Source of the DNA: Balamuthia mandrillaris
Taxonomy: Eukaryota; Discosea; Longamoebia; Balamuthiidae
Direction: 5' to 3'
Length of the DNA: 64,000 bases
Assembly (NCBI GenBank): GCA_031835245.1
Contig: JAVKOQ010000112.1
Location: forward strand, 62,001-126,000
Part shown: positions 35,560-45,540 of the stretch, in pieces
Layout: each line of letters opens with the position of its first letter
Position numbering within the stretch: position 1 is the first letter of the stretch
Program-made: the position numbers and the translations under genes
The notes under the pieces: model-generated
Told to the model about the DNA's origin: nothing
The model's input: only the letters and a program-made list of their open reading frames with translations
The model's database searches: none

Positions 35560-35879
35560 ATGATTGTGCAGCAAGCAGCCAAAACGTGCTTCGAGTACAT
35601 GAACGTTGCCGCAAGTCAATCCATTGGTTTATTTATTTGTTTAGTACAGCGGGATGATACCCCAAAGTTTGTTGGGCTGTGCTGCAAACATCGGGCAAGT
35701 TTATCCGCGCAGAATATTACGGGCGGCCATCACCGGAAAGGAGGAGGAAGGCGTTGTCCATGCTCTTCGACGCCATCGAACGAGTGCTCAACCATGGCCT
35801 TCTTATGGCCCAGCGGTATGGTTCTGCTCTCCCAGCTTTTGTCCCACCTTTTGTGTGCACACGAACATCAGAGAGGTGA
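35560..35879 (+). CDS. Tentative small protein overlapping the neighbour's last exon
   Basis: Exons 35560-35626, 35668-35820 and 35872-35879 can be joined in phase, giving about 75 residues: MIVQQAAKTCFEYMNVAASQSI, then VCWAVLQTSGKFIRAEYYGR, SPERRRKALSMLFDAIERVL and NHGLLMAQRY. The composition is not low-complexity and forms an amphipathic helix. It lies 37 bp from the OGFr-like start codon (divergent) and overlaps, antisense, the final exon of the J/MYND gene (35847-35803). Intron 1 would be only 41 bp and the GA repeat downstream has the wrong polarity for this strand, so I treat it as a candidate only. Family not recognised. Confidence 0.3.
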
Positions 35880-35882
35880 AAG

Positions 35883-35915
<33 letters not shown>

Positions 35916-37228
35916 GAAAGAAGCCAAAGAAGCAAATACGACAGGAGAAGAGGTGAGAGAGAGAACGTGGAGAAAGTGCGTTACCCATTGGAAAACATTA
36001 AGCGCCTTGTGAAGCCCAGCAGAGCTGGTGCGAGGAAGAACACGGAGGTTTGGGTTGAATGGATTCTTGCATGTGTCGCTATGTCCTCGATGCCAGTCTT
36101 CGCTTTGGTGCTGCCTTGAACAGTAATAGATGATATGGCAGGAGGAACAGACCTGCAAGTTGTCTGTACGCCAACACACTGCACACTTTCGTTTGCCACC
36201 TGTTTTTCACATTTTGAATTTGGTTACAGCGAATAAACAGGATAAAGCGAAAGAAAGAGAGGGGGGAATAGACGAGAAAGACTTTACGGTATTGAGCGAT
36301 GAAAGCCTGCTTCCAAGCATTCTGCTCTTTGAACGACAACACGTGGATGGATAAGTAGGCATAAGGGTAGGTCTTCAAGAACAACAACCTCCACAACATG
36401 TGATCATCGGCCAGCATTGATGTACGCCTGCTGACAACTCGAAGCGCGCAAACATCGCGCGGATAGAGCATACCCATTATCTGTTGGCGTTGTAAGTTGA
36501 AAAACAATAAAATAATGTAACACAAATAAAACAAACCTTGAGCGCAAGTTCATCAGGCAACGAAGTAAGACCTGGTGTGATGTCGAACTCTTCTTCTTCT
36601 TGCTCTAGTACTACTGGTTGCCTGTAGTCTTTTGTTTTCTCTTTTTTGTCTTGCGCATCATCTTCTTTTTGTTTGTCTTCTATATGCTCCTCTTCCACTT
36701 CTTCACTTAGCTCCTCTCCTCCTTCAACAGCAAGAGAGAGCTGGTCCGGCAAAAAACCACTATGGTTCGTGATGGTGGCATCGCATCCTGGTATAGATTG
36801 CAGGTACGACACAAATTCTTCGCTTTCCACTTCGTAAGCATGATGCAATGGCGTGTTTCCATTCGCGTCTTGCAAGTTGATTGGTGCTCCACATTCTTCT
36901 AATAAGTACTTTACCACATCCAACTTTTCCAGCACCACCGCCAAGTGCAAAACTGAATCCCTCAACGCTTCACATTGCATCACTACGTCACTTTGCTCTT
37001 TTGCTTTGGCATCGGCAAGCTGATGCATCACGAGGCGAAGCAAGTACATTGCAACATCGTTGTGGTCAGCTTCCAGAGCTACGAACAAAGGCGTTATGTC
37101 GTTATTTGAAGTAGGTCCACCAATATTTGCTCCGTGTCTCAGCAAGACTTCAATCTGTAGTTTAAACATACACCAAATTAACGAAGCAAACTTAGGAGAA
37201 AAGAGAACGAGAGGGGCAGAAGAAAAGC

Positions 37229-37260
<32 letters not shown>

Positions 37261-39780
37261 GAGGTGTACAATATCAAGGTTTCCAAGCGAAGCAGCCATA
37301 TGCAAAGCAGTAGGGGCCGTTTCATCAAAATTGGTAACATTAACGTCAACTCGTTGCAAAGAAGCGAAACGTTGCACCAATTCGGCAGAGCCCACCAGCA
37401 CCGCAAGATGGAGTGCTGTGTTTCCTTCGTAGTCCTGGAGATTCACATCCACCTGGCCTACAACTTCTTCACTTTCGCCTCCATCTAAACGATGATCATC
37501 ACTAAACGCCAACAATGCATTTACGATATCATCGTCTTGATTCAACGTAGCCCAATGAAGAGCGGTTCTGCCGTGAACGTTGTCTGCTCGATTCAGGTCG
37601 AGAAGATGGCCTGCTTTTGTTAAGGTTGCTTGAACCACAGGCAGACTTCTACTATTGACAGCGGCAATTAACAAGTTTTCTCCTTTTCCGTTTGGCCAGT
37701 TGAGAATCGTCGAAGCATTGGTTCGTTCTTCTCTTCTTCTTCCTCCGTCTTCTTCTTTTCCCTCTGGAGCAACAAACAGATGGTCATCCAACATACGATC
37801 AAGCACTTCAACTCTTCGTTTCTTGACAAGTTGGAACAGCTTGAAGCTGACTTCACGACAGTGCATCAATGTTCTTTCCACTTCAGTGAGTTGGAGCAAC
37901 CTCGCCATGCGTTCCTTCTGTCGCTGCTTCTTTCTTCTTCTTTCCATTTGCTTCTGTGCAGACTTGGTGTCATGTTGCAGTTGTTGCATGTTCGATCTGG
38001 CTTCTTTGCCCCACAGCAGAGTGAGTTTTCCATCCTCTTCGATTTCTATCTCCACACTGGTGCTCCAAGGTCCGTTGCCTACTGTTGGATTTGTGGCACG
38101 GACACGGAAGGAATACTGTTTGCCGCGTTGCAAATCTGATATGATCCAGCTGGATGCTTTGCCGGAGTATACCTCTTTGAAGCTATCGCTGATGTTTTCG
38201 TTTACTTCCAGTTGATAATCTGAAAATTGAATGAGATAAAAGAGACGAGAAAGAAGCAAGAGTAAAGAATTAACATAAAAATTAAAAAAAAATATATGAA
38301 AAGACAAATACCATAGTATGCTTCCCCAGAGAGTTGCTTCCATTGTATTTCAGCCATTACGCCGGCAGGGCCTCTTCCCAGCGACCGAACCGTCGGCGTC
38401 TTCAACTGATGAGGTGCTCCGCTACCAATACGCAAGGCATCTGCCTTCGGATTTGCCATTGCGCTTGCATCTGCTACCATTCAGTTGAGTGAGGACACGA
38501 TCTTGAAAATAATGGCAGAAATAAAGCAAGAGGAAGTTACCAATGTCCGCGCTCTCTATCGGATGGCTGAGGCAATAGAGGTTGTGGTTAGCCACTTGAT
38601 TGTACTCTTTTCTGGATTTAGCGTTGCTGAGTAAGGAATAGGCCTTGCTCAACGTTTGAAACATAGCGACTGATGCCCCTTGTCCTAGCCGGTCAGGATG
38701 ATACCTCTAAACGCACGCACATTAGCAAAAGAAAGGAGACTAACATAGAAGAGCAAAGAATAAATACCAGAGCGGCAGCATAATACAAAGTTCTTATCTT
38801 GGAGTTAATCCTTTCATCCAGCTGTCGAGCCTCTTCCAAAGCAGCATTCTTACGTTGAATCATTTGCAGCAACAGCATCGAATGCATCATCTCATTATCA
38901 ACCAGCCGTAGCAAAGCCGCTTCCGCTTCGCTCTGTCCGTGTCCATGTCCTTCTTCTGCAAGGCTGAACGAGGGCGCTTGTTGCACCTTTTGCAGCATTT
39001 TGGCAGCGAGACGTTCATCCGCCTGTTGCGCTTTGTTGTTGTTTTTGCTGTTACTCTGCTTCTGCTTTTTCTTTCGTTCCTTTGCTATAGTTCTCTTCTC
39101 TCCTCCTTTGTTGTGGCGAAGGTTTCCACTTTTCTGTTTGCCTTTTCCTGCTTCATCTTCGTCGTCGTCTTCATGCCCTTCTTCCATGTCTTTGGAAAGA
39201 ATTCGCAGTCCCTTTTGCTCTCGCTCGAGCTTCTGTCTGCGTCGGCGGATGCGCTCTTCCTCCTCCAGCTCTTCCAACCTTTTGTCCAGTCGCACTAGGC
39301 TCTTATCCAACCTCTCCTTTCTCTCCCAAAGCTGCCTTTGTTTTCGTTTGTTGAGGTTCGACGATGGTGTGCTATCTTTCTCTTCGTCGACACTCGGAGA
39401 AGCAGATGAGGTAGCGAAAAGCTTTCTGTTGATCTCTTGACTTTCTTCCTCCTTGGCGAGACGTTTGAGCAAGAGGCCACGTTTGGCCTCGTGGTAGTAG
39501 ATCAACCCGCGGGCTTGTTTGATGTTCCATTTGAGCGCCTCCACTTGCTGTCTCTTCTGCGTTTCCTCCGCGATCAGCTTGAACAGTTCGTGACTCTGCT
39601 CTTTGGCACCTACACAACCATAACAGCCAAAAAAAAAATCAAATCAAAATCAAAATCAATCTCAATAACGAAAAGAAAGAAACGAGTGGAAAGAGGAGGA
39701 AAACAAAAAAGAAAAGAGGCAAAGGTGTACGTACCCAACACTTGGTACCAAAGCAACGGCTCTCCTGTGCTGTTATCCAT
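35803..39780 (-). CDS. J / FN3 / ankyrin / F-box / MYND multidomain protein
   Basis: Nine exons: 39780-39735, 39609-38768, 38706-38541, 38473-38312, 38219-37270, 37154-36537, 36480-36288, 36199-35985, 35847-35803 (1078 residues). Order: LLWYQVLG (J helix I-like, residue ~8), ~260 charged coiled-coil residues, then INSKIRTLYYAAALRYHPDR (J helix II and HPD) and AYSLLSNAKSRKEYNQ (helix III). A fibronectin III domain follows (GVMAEIQWKQLSGEAYYDYQ, RGKQYSFRVRATNPTVG), then about seven ankyrin repeats (GRTALHWATLNQDDDIVNAL, GNTALHLAVLVGSAELVQ, GNTPLHHAY), an F-box (LTSLPDELALKIMGMLYPRD) and a MYND finger (CAVCWRTDNLQVCSSC, YYCSRQHQSEDWHRGH). Domains cross introns in phase, arguing for one protein. 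Role inferred: Hsp70-linked ubiquitin adaptor. The last 15-residue exon is the least certain. Confidence 0.82.
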
Positions 39781-40412
39781 TCTTACACACTGCAGAAGCA
39801 ACACAAGGAAAGAAGCCAACGGAAGGGTTGCAAAGCGGCAGTGGTCTCTTGTTCATGCGCAGTTTTTTTCCTGAAAAGACTTTAGCTTCAGCTGCTTCCC
39901 ACCTAAAGTGTTCGTTTTTTGTTTAAATTTGTTTATTCTATATCTTTTAGAGAGGACAACGATTCTCTGAAGCCAGCTGCCAACGCACACACTCCGCTGG
40001 GGGGTGTGAGCCAACCGAGCTCGCGTACTTGTCCTCCTCTCCCCATTCAGTTTAGTATGGCTTGTCATGGCAGCGCGTAACCCCCTTGCGAAAAGTTTTA
40101 TCGGTTTTGGGTGGGGGGAAGCGAAAAGGTGAAGGGCGGTGGGGGTTGAACTCGCGCCGCACGCCCTGCTGTGTTTTTTTCCCGCCCAATAAAATCGTGC
40201 CTCGAGGAACGTGAAATCCACAGCGGCGGTTTGGCGTGTACCCCACGAATGGTCAACTTCCCTTCCCATCCCGATGATAGGAAACAAAGAGAGTGTGGGG
40301 GTAAAAGAACCCTTTTTTTTGTTTCTTCCAGTGTACAAAAAATTCTTTGTTGGTGCGCATAAATAATGTTTTATATTTACAAAGAGGGGGTTTGGTTTCG
40401 AAGTCTTGTGCC
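39781..40412. other. intergenic, GC-richer island
   Basis: Bases 39960-40260 are more GC-rich than the flanks, with G runs. Minus-strand open frames exist, but I recognise no family, and no tRNA-type A/B boxes were found. It may be the promoter of the J/MYND gene plus the 3' flank of the small acidic gene. Confidence 0.4.
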
Positions 40413-40718
40413 TCAGAGGTAAACAGCGTCGCCAGCTTCTCCGTTGATGAGCCATGTGCAACAACCTGCGATGTTGTCCATGCCGGGAGGCGGGTTCTTC
40501 TCGAGGTCGGGGACAAAGCCATCCCTTCCACCTGTCATGAAGAAAAACTGCTCCTCCTCTTCGGATAGGTCTCTTCCCTCAGGACGGGGCCTACGCTTCC
40601 GTGCCGGTTCTCTAGCGTCCTCGTTCCAGAGGGCAGGGTCCTCCTCGCCATCGGACCAGTCAGCAAAAGAGGTTGCAAAATGAGGGTCTTCGCCAATCAC
40701 TGTGTCGTAGTACTCCAT
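40413..40718 (-). CDS. Small acidic hypothetical protein
   Basis: Single exon, 101 residues, ATG at 40718. It starts MEYYDTVIGEDPHFATSF, has an acidic middle with a basic patch (REPARKRRPRPEGRD), then EEEEQFFFMTGGRDGFVPDL and ends with CCTWLINGEAGDAVYL. No signal peptide, membrane helix or known domain was recognised. The non-repetitive ends and a clean ATG/stop frame argue that it is real. The region upstream is A-rich with TTGTG repeats. Confidence 0.6.
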   Translation of the reverse strand: MEYYDTVIGEDPHFATSFADWSDGEEDPALWNEDAREPARKRRPRPEGRDLSEEEEQFFFMTGGRDGFVPDLEKNPPPGMDNIAGCCTWLINGEAGDAVYL

Positions 40719-41719
40719 GGTTTTTGTGACTCTTTGTGTGGGAGAGGTTTGTTTCTCTTCTTCTCTGTTGTGTTGTGTTGTGTTGTTTGTTGGAGAGCGT
40801 GGTGTAATGTAAGAAAAGCAAAGGAAAATAAACAAGAAAAAACACAGAATGTAAAAATACTCCTGTTTTGATAAAACCACCCACGATAGAAATTGCTCTT
40901 TTTAGGGTCTCACCCCATGATTGCTGTGTTTGGCCACTTTGGCCAAACAAAGGCAAACGCACAAGAAAGGGAACGGACTGGCCATCTTTGGACGTCGTTC
41001 AAATCCAGAACGCCAGCGTACCCCTCCAAGAAAAGTTGTAGCCTTCCGGAGAAGAACCCGACTGTCCTCCCTGTCCTTCATCCCTGCTCCCAAATGCCCC
41101 GCAGCAGGAGGAATTGTTCCGTTTTTATTGGGGGGTTGGTCAGGAACCAGGAACTCGATCGAAGGGGATTTTTTTTTTTGTTTTGCCGTGCCAAACGTGT
41201 CGGAGAAATAATGCGATGGATGCTTAAAACCTCCTGTCAAAAGGGACGAGCATCTGATTGATTCTTTGGTCAAATGCTCCGTTGAAATAACCCCCCCCCC
41301 CCCCGAACGGTGGCCGGCACGGGGAAGGCAAGGAGAGATCCCTGTCTCCTCGTTGTCACTTGTGTCATTCGCAACGCTTACGTTTTTTCTGCTTGCTGTC
41401 TCTCTCTCTTCTCTCCTCTCTCTTGTCGGAGGAATATTAATGTGGTGCAGGTTTTAACCTGCTTTTTCTCCAAAAAGAGAGGGCTGGCCAAGGCCTTCGA
41501 AGAAGAGAAGAATGAGTGACGCTGTGCTCTCATCGATCGGTGGATGATGAGAGCAACACGAGCGTGCAAACTGACGCACGTCCTTTTCCTTCTTTTGTGT
41601 AGACACGAGAAAGAGGATATGAGCCACCCTTCAAGGGTGATGATGTACGAGGTTGGTGAGTGCTGAGCATTAAGCATTATGTACCCCCACAGCAAGCAAA
41701 TAAAAACCGCACGAAGAAA
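40719..41719. other. 1-kb divergent intergenic region
   Basis: This holds a perfect inverted repeat at 40928-40948, a C-run at about 41290-41304, a (CT)-rich tract near 41400-41425 that may belong to a 5' UTR intron, and several CGATCG-like words. No ORF in either strand shows family resemblance. Confidence 0.45.
40928..40948. promoter_or_regulatory. inverted repeat GTTTGGCC-N5-GGCCAAAC
   Basis: The two 8-base arms are perfectly complementary with a 5-base spacer. It is 210 bp upstream of the minus-strand acidic-protein ATG. A dimeric transcription factor site is possible; nothing else supports it. Confidence 0.3.
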
Positions 41720-43390
41720 ATGGCGGCGGAGCAGGGCGCGGCCTACTTCTCGTTGGAGGAGGTGAAAAAGCATAGCACCAAGGAGGACTGCTGGACCGTG
41801 GTCCATGGAAGGGTGTACGACATCATCACCCCCTACCTGCAAAAGCATCCAGGTTGGTCTCTCTCTTTTTTTTTTTTGCGCACTTGGGTGTGAAACAAAA
41901 CACAAACGTCGGCGGTCGATTGCTGTTAACGATGAAATCAATAAGGTGGTTTTAACCTTTTGTTCAAGAATGCTGGAGGTGACTCCACAGCTGACTTTGA
42001 AGGCATGTTTCACTCCCGTAAGGCTCGCCAAATATTAGAAGACCATTTCATCGGAGTTCTTGAGGTGCTCACTTCTCTCTTCTCTTCTCTTGTTTGAGTG
42101 TTATGTTAACGTGGTCTCATCTTGAAGGGAGGCGCAGCCAGAGCGAAACTGGGTCTCAACACTGGCTTTCTCTCTCCTCTCTCCATCAAAGGCAACATGC
42201 AAGCCTCCGTTGCAGCCCATAAAACTCGCGGCCAACAACGTCCTCCGCCTTCTTCTTCCACCTCTGCCACTTCTTTCAAAGCTCCTCAACTGAAACCAAA
42301 GACTGCTTCTCCTTCCAAAACACCAGCTATTCCAGTCGTGGTAGATTCTTCTTCCTCTTCCTCTAAGCATGAAAGCAAAGAAGCGGTCATGATGAGCTTA
42401 AATGAGTTTAGACCGTTTCGGCTGCAAAGCATACAACCACATACGCATGATACCTCCATCTTTCGCTTTGTCTCTGCGAGTGTCTCTGACTCGGCTGCTG
42501 CTGGTTCTCACAAGAACAAAAACGTGGTTTTGCGGTTACCTATCGGCAGCCATTTACAAGTGAGGTATTCTCTTCATTTTCCTGTCTTGCTTCTTTCTTC
42601 TTGCCTCTTTCCTCGTCAAGTTTTCGACTTAACAATCTATAAACAAAGGGCAAGACTACCTACAACTGCATCTCAAGAACAAACGCTGGAAGAAGTAACA
42701 ACAGCCTACACTCCCATTCTTCTATTAACCAACAGCGACGACGACCACGTTGATGAACGAACAGGAGTGGAAGTGGTAGACCTTTTAGTGAAACGCTACG
42801 AAGAAGGTCCTCAAGGTATGTCTCGTCACATCCACTCCCTTCGCCAAGGCGACTTGCTCCACATGAGAGGGCCGAACGGCTGCTCCTTTGCTGAGGAGTA
42901 CAGCGCCTCCTCTGCCTCCTGGAAGGATCTTGTCCTCATCGGCGGTGGCACCGGCATCACCCCAATGTTACAAGTGATGAGAGGGGTTCTTCACGCTGAA
43001 ACGAACAAGACGGAAAAGGGGGAAGAAGAAGCGGAAGCAGGTACTCGAGTGACGTTGATATGTTGTCATTCATCCGACAAAGACGTATTGTTAAGGAAAG
43101 AGCTGGAACGATGGGAGGAGACTTATTCGAAGAGGTTACGGATCTATTGGTTCATCAGCCGCTCAGCAGAAGAAAAGAAGCAGATGGGAGAAGGGGAAGA
43201 AGAACGTTGGTTCAACAGCCGTCTCACCGCTGCAGCTTTGCGGCGTTGTTTGCCGTCCTCTTTGCTATCGCCCGCTGAAGAAGGAAGGGCCTACAAAGTG
43301 TTGTATTGTGGACCGCCATCCTTCAACGAGGCGGTGGAGGGCATGCTCTCCGAGATTGGCATTCCTGAGGGCCGCTGTTGGCGATTTTAA
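41720..43390 (+). CDS. Cytochrome b5 / cytochrome b5 reductase fusion
   Basis: Four exons: 41720-41852, 41946-42064, 42128-42564, 42649-43390 (476 residues). Residues ~8-80 are a cytochrome b5 domain; the two haem-ligand His are in QKHPGGFNLLFKNAGGD and EGMFHSRKARQ. A ~70-residue Ser/Pro/Lys linker follows. The reductase half has LPIGSHLQVRARLP, TTAYTPILLL, PQGMSRHIHSLRQGDLLHMR, the NADH-binding GGGTGITPMLQV and LYCGPPSFNEAVEGM. It should pass electrons from NADH via FAD to haem in one chain, as in Ncb5or-type enzymes, feeding lipid desaturation or other reductions. Oddity: the flavin-binding RxYT motif appears as TAYT, lacking the Arg. No membrane anchor was seen. The third intron is placed so that VRARLP is continuous. 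Confidence 0.92.
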
Positions 43391-43714
43391 AAGAGGGTCT
43401 ATTCGTTCTGTTTAGCAGTTCTGTTGAATATAAGATCAGAGGGAGGTGGGAGAGAAGGGAGAACGAGAGACCAGGGAGTGAGGAGGAAGAAAATGTAAGA
43501 GAGAACGAGGGAACAAGAGCGAAGAGAAAAGCGAAAGGCAGATAAAAGGGCACAAAGGGTGAAGCACTCTCAAATATTGCTATTCATAATAAAAAAAAAG
43601 ATAGAGAAGGGGGGAATAGAAGAGGAATCCTTGTTTTTTTGTTTTTCGTTGGAGAGTGGCAGTGTCTCTCACGAAGAAGGCGAGTCGGAGCTTGTGGGTG
43701 TTTGTTTTATTCTT
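43391..43714. other. short intergenic between convergent genes
   Basis: Purine-rich 3' flank of the b5 reductase, then the 3' flank of the minus-strand small gene. Nothing else supported. Confidence 0.5.
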
Positions 43715-44041
43715 TTAGTGCTTGCCGTGGTGGTCGTCACCGAGCTCCAAGCCGCATTTCTTTTTAGTAAGGTTGACAAAGTTTTGGTAGTAGGCAGAAC
43801 TCTCACGGTCAGCAGCTAATAGAAAATAGCGTGTTATTTTTAATGTCTTTTTAAAAAAACATTTAAAAGAGGGGAAACATCAACATCAATCAGAAAAATC
43901 AATCAAAAGAGAGAGGGAAGTACATCGTGAAAGCTTGAAGGCAATCAGTCCAGTAACACCCCATCCAACGAAGAAGGGCCACATGAAATCACCCCTGAGC
44001 CTGGTGACGAAGATGTCCTTGAGAATGTTTCCGGAAGACAT
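43715..44041 (-). CDS. Small single-pass protein, candidate ATP synthase subunit j (ATP18-like)
   Basis: Two exons, 44041-43924 and 43815-43715 (72 residues). It reads MSSGNILKDIFVTRLRGDF, then the hydrophobic MWPFFVGWGVTGLIAFKLSR, then ADRESSAYYQNFVNLTKKKC and a His/Asp-rich end. A WPFF motif at the membrane edge, a single helix and a short polar tail are the pattern of the mitochondrial F1Fo subunit i/j family (yeast Atp18 has YWPFFVAG in the same place). The match rests on few residues, so another small inner-membrane subunit is possible. Confidence 0.5.
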
Positions 44042-44977
44042 TGTGCACTAAGCCTCGGTCGGTTCCTTTGTTGTTGATCTCTTTGCTCGCAATACTTTTT
44101 TTTTGGTGCGCTCTCTGGTCTTTTTGTCGACAATTCCGGGTTCGACTCCACTTGCGGTAACCTTGGCGAAAGCTGGAAACGACAGAGAAAACACAAGCGC
44201 TTGATTAGGTGAAAAAAAAACGGGGGTGTTTTTTATTTGTTGAAATAATTCAAGTGTTGATGGGGATGGGACACATCCTGATCCAGCGGCATCACGCCAA
44301 GGGTAGTGGATATCTGCGGTCCTTGGTGGAAGGTAATGCAGTAGGCCACTGGACGGAGTTCACAATCAGAAAGACGGTGCGCACAGACCACGCCCCGCTG
44401 TCACGGCCTCACAGCACTGGGGAAATCACCGGTGGGATAACATAATTGGTACGGCGCGCTTGGCTAGTCCTGTAAGAAAAGGCGGAAAGAGTTAGTGAAA
44501 CGAACCAACTCTAAAAAAAAAAAAAAAAACAAAGAATATCAATGGACAGTTCAGCAAAGTGTTGTATCATAACCATTCCTCTTGCCGTTACGACAAGAGG
44601 AAAGATTGTTCAAGAGTTATAGTTTTAAAGAACATCACTACTGTCCAACAACAAGTGAAAGAGGAGAGAGAAGAAGAGGGAGAACACTTACATTTTGTTT
44701 TCATTTTTGATTTTCACACTTGCGAAACACTGGCGTTTGCTTCGGTGTGGACCTCTTGTGGTTTTTTCTCTCTCTTTTTATTTTTAGGCTTTCAGTTTTT
44801 TGTAGACAAGTTAAACTCCGATTTTTTTGCGGACACTGGAAAAAGAACACACAGCAGGGTGGCCCTTCGTTCTTGTTTCGCTCGTTGTTCTTCTATGCTT
44901 CTGTTTGTTGCTTTCTTTCTTGTGGGCGAAGGGATTCGTTACAAATGTTGTTTTATTTCATCGTGTTTCGTTCACAT
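44042..44977. other. 936-base intergenic with a GC-rich island
   Basis: Bases 44236-44465 are GC-rich and open on both strands. On minus a frame reads CAHRLSDCELRPVAYCITFH then QGPQISTTLGVMPLDQDV, which is not low-complexity and could be the last exon of a small gene, but no convincing start exon connects in phase. The rest is AT-rich. Confidence 0.4.
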
Positions 44978-45460
44978 TTAAAAGAAAAATGCTCTCACAG
45001 TGGCGGCCGCCGAGTCGCTATCGCTGGGCTCCGCCTCATTGCTGTTGTAGTTGATGTCTCCGTCCCCTGCCTCTTCGCTGTAGTCTCCGTCATATCCGTC
45101 ATACCCATCCTCAGAATTTGCACTATCGTCTTCCATGTCCCCGTCCGCAATGGTTCCATCTTCATAGCCATCATTACCATCATTGTAGCCGTCATACCAG
45201 CCGTCCTCGCCACCATCTCCATATCCATCATAACCGTCATCATAGCCGTCACAACCTCCTCCGTAGTATCCATCGTCATAGCCATCATAACCTTCTCCAT
45301 CGTATCCTGCATCATAACCTCCGTCATAGCCGTCAGTGTCGTTGTAATCCGAATTGTCATACGCATCGTCATAGGATTCTCTCAAGTTGGCGGCATTGGT
45401 GGCGATGACGGCTGCCAACATCAGGACCAGCAGTGCAGACAAGGATTTAAATGAGTCCAT
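44978..45460 (-). CDS. Secreted Tyr-Asp-Gly repeat protein
   Basis: Single exon, 160 residues. A signal peptide (FKSLSALLVLMLAAVIATNA) is followed by ~100 residues of irregular YDG/YDD/GYDGGYDAGYDGEG repeats with very few hydrophobic residues, then an acidic Ser/Asp/Asn tail. Only one Cys occurs in the repeat region. The net charge is strongly negative. It resembles the gene at 18358-19338 in being secreted and YDG-rich, but lacks the Pro-Ile half. Possible roles are Ca-binding matrix, coat or adhesive based on tyrosine; all inference. Confidence 0.8.
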   Translation of the reverse strand: MDSFKSLSALLVLMLAAVIATNAANLRESYDDAYDNSDYNDTDGYDGGYDAGYDGEGYDGYDDGYYGGGCDGYDDGYDGYGDGGEDGWYDGYNDGNDGYEDGTIADGDMEDDSANSEDGYDGYDGDYSEEAGDGDINYNSNEAEPSDSDSAAATVRAFFF

Positions 45461-45540
45461 TGTTATTGCTTTTGTATGTTGGTTGCTTTTGGTTATTGAA
45501 TTGTTCAGTTGTGGTGAGTTTCGAGGAATGTAGTAGCTGT

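Noticed and set aside
39853-40464. 203-codon minus-strand open frame
   Set aside because: It overlaps the acidic-protein gene in another frame, has no family resemblance and reads through intergenic sequence.
41877-41945. Extra exon in the b5 domain containing GGRLLL
   Set aside because: There is no AG acceptor before it; the single intron 41853-41945 gives the canonical HPGGFNLLFKNAGGD instead.
44140-44165. T-loop-like GGGTTCGACTCC, possible tRNA
   Set aside because: The flanking T-stem bases do not pair and no D-arm or acceptor stem can be drawn.
44720-45454. Plus-strand hydrophobic ORF over the YDG gene
   Set aside because: It is antisense to the regular YDG repeats, which have a signal peptide and TATA box on the minus strand.
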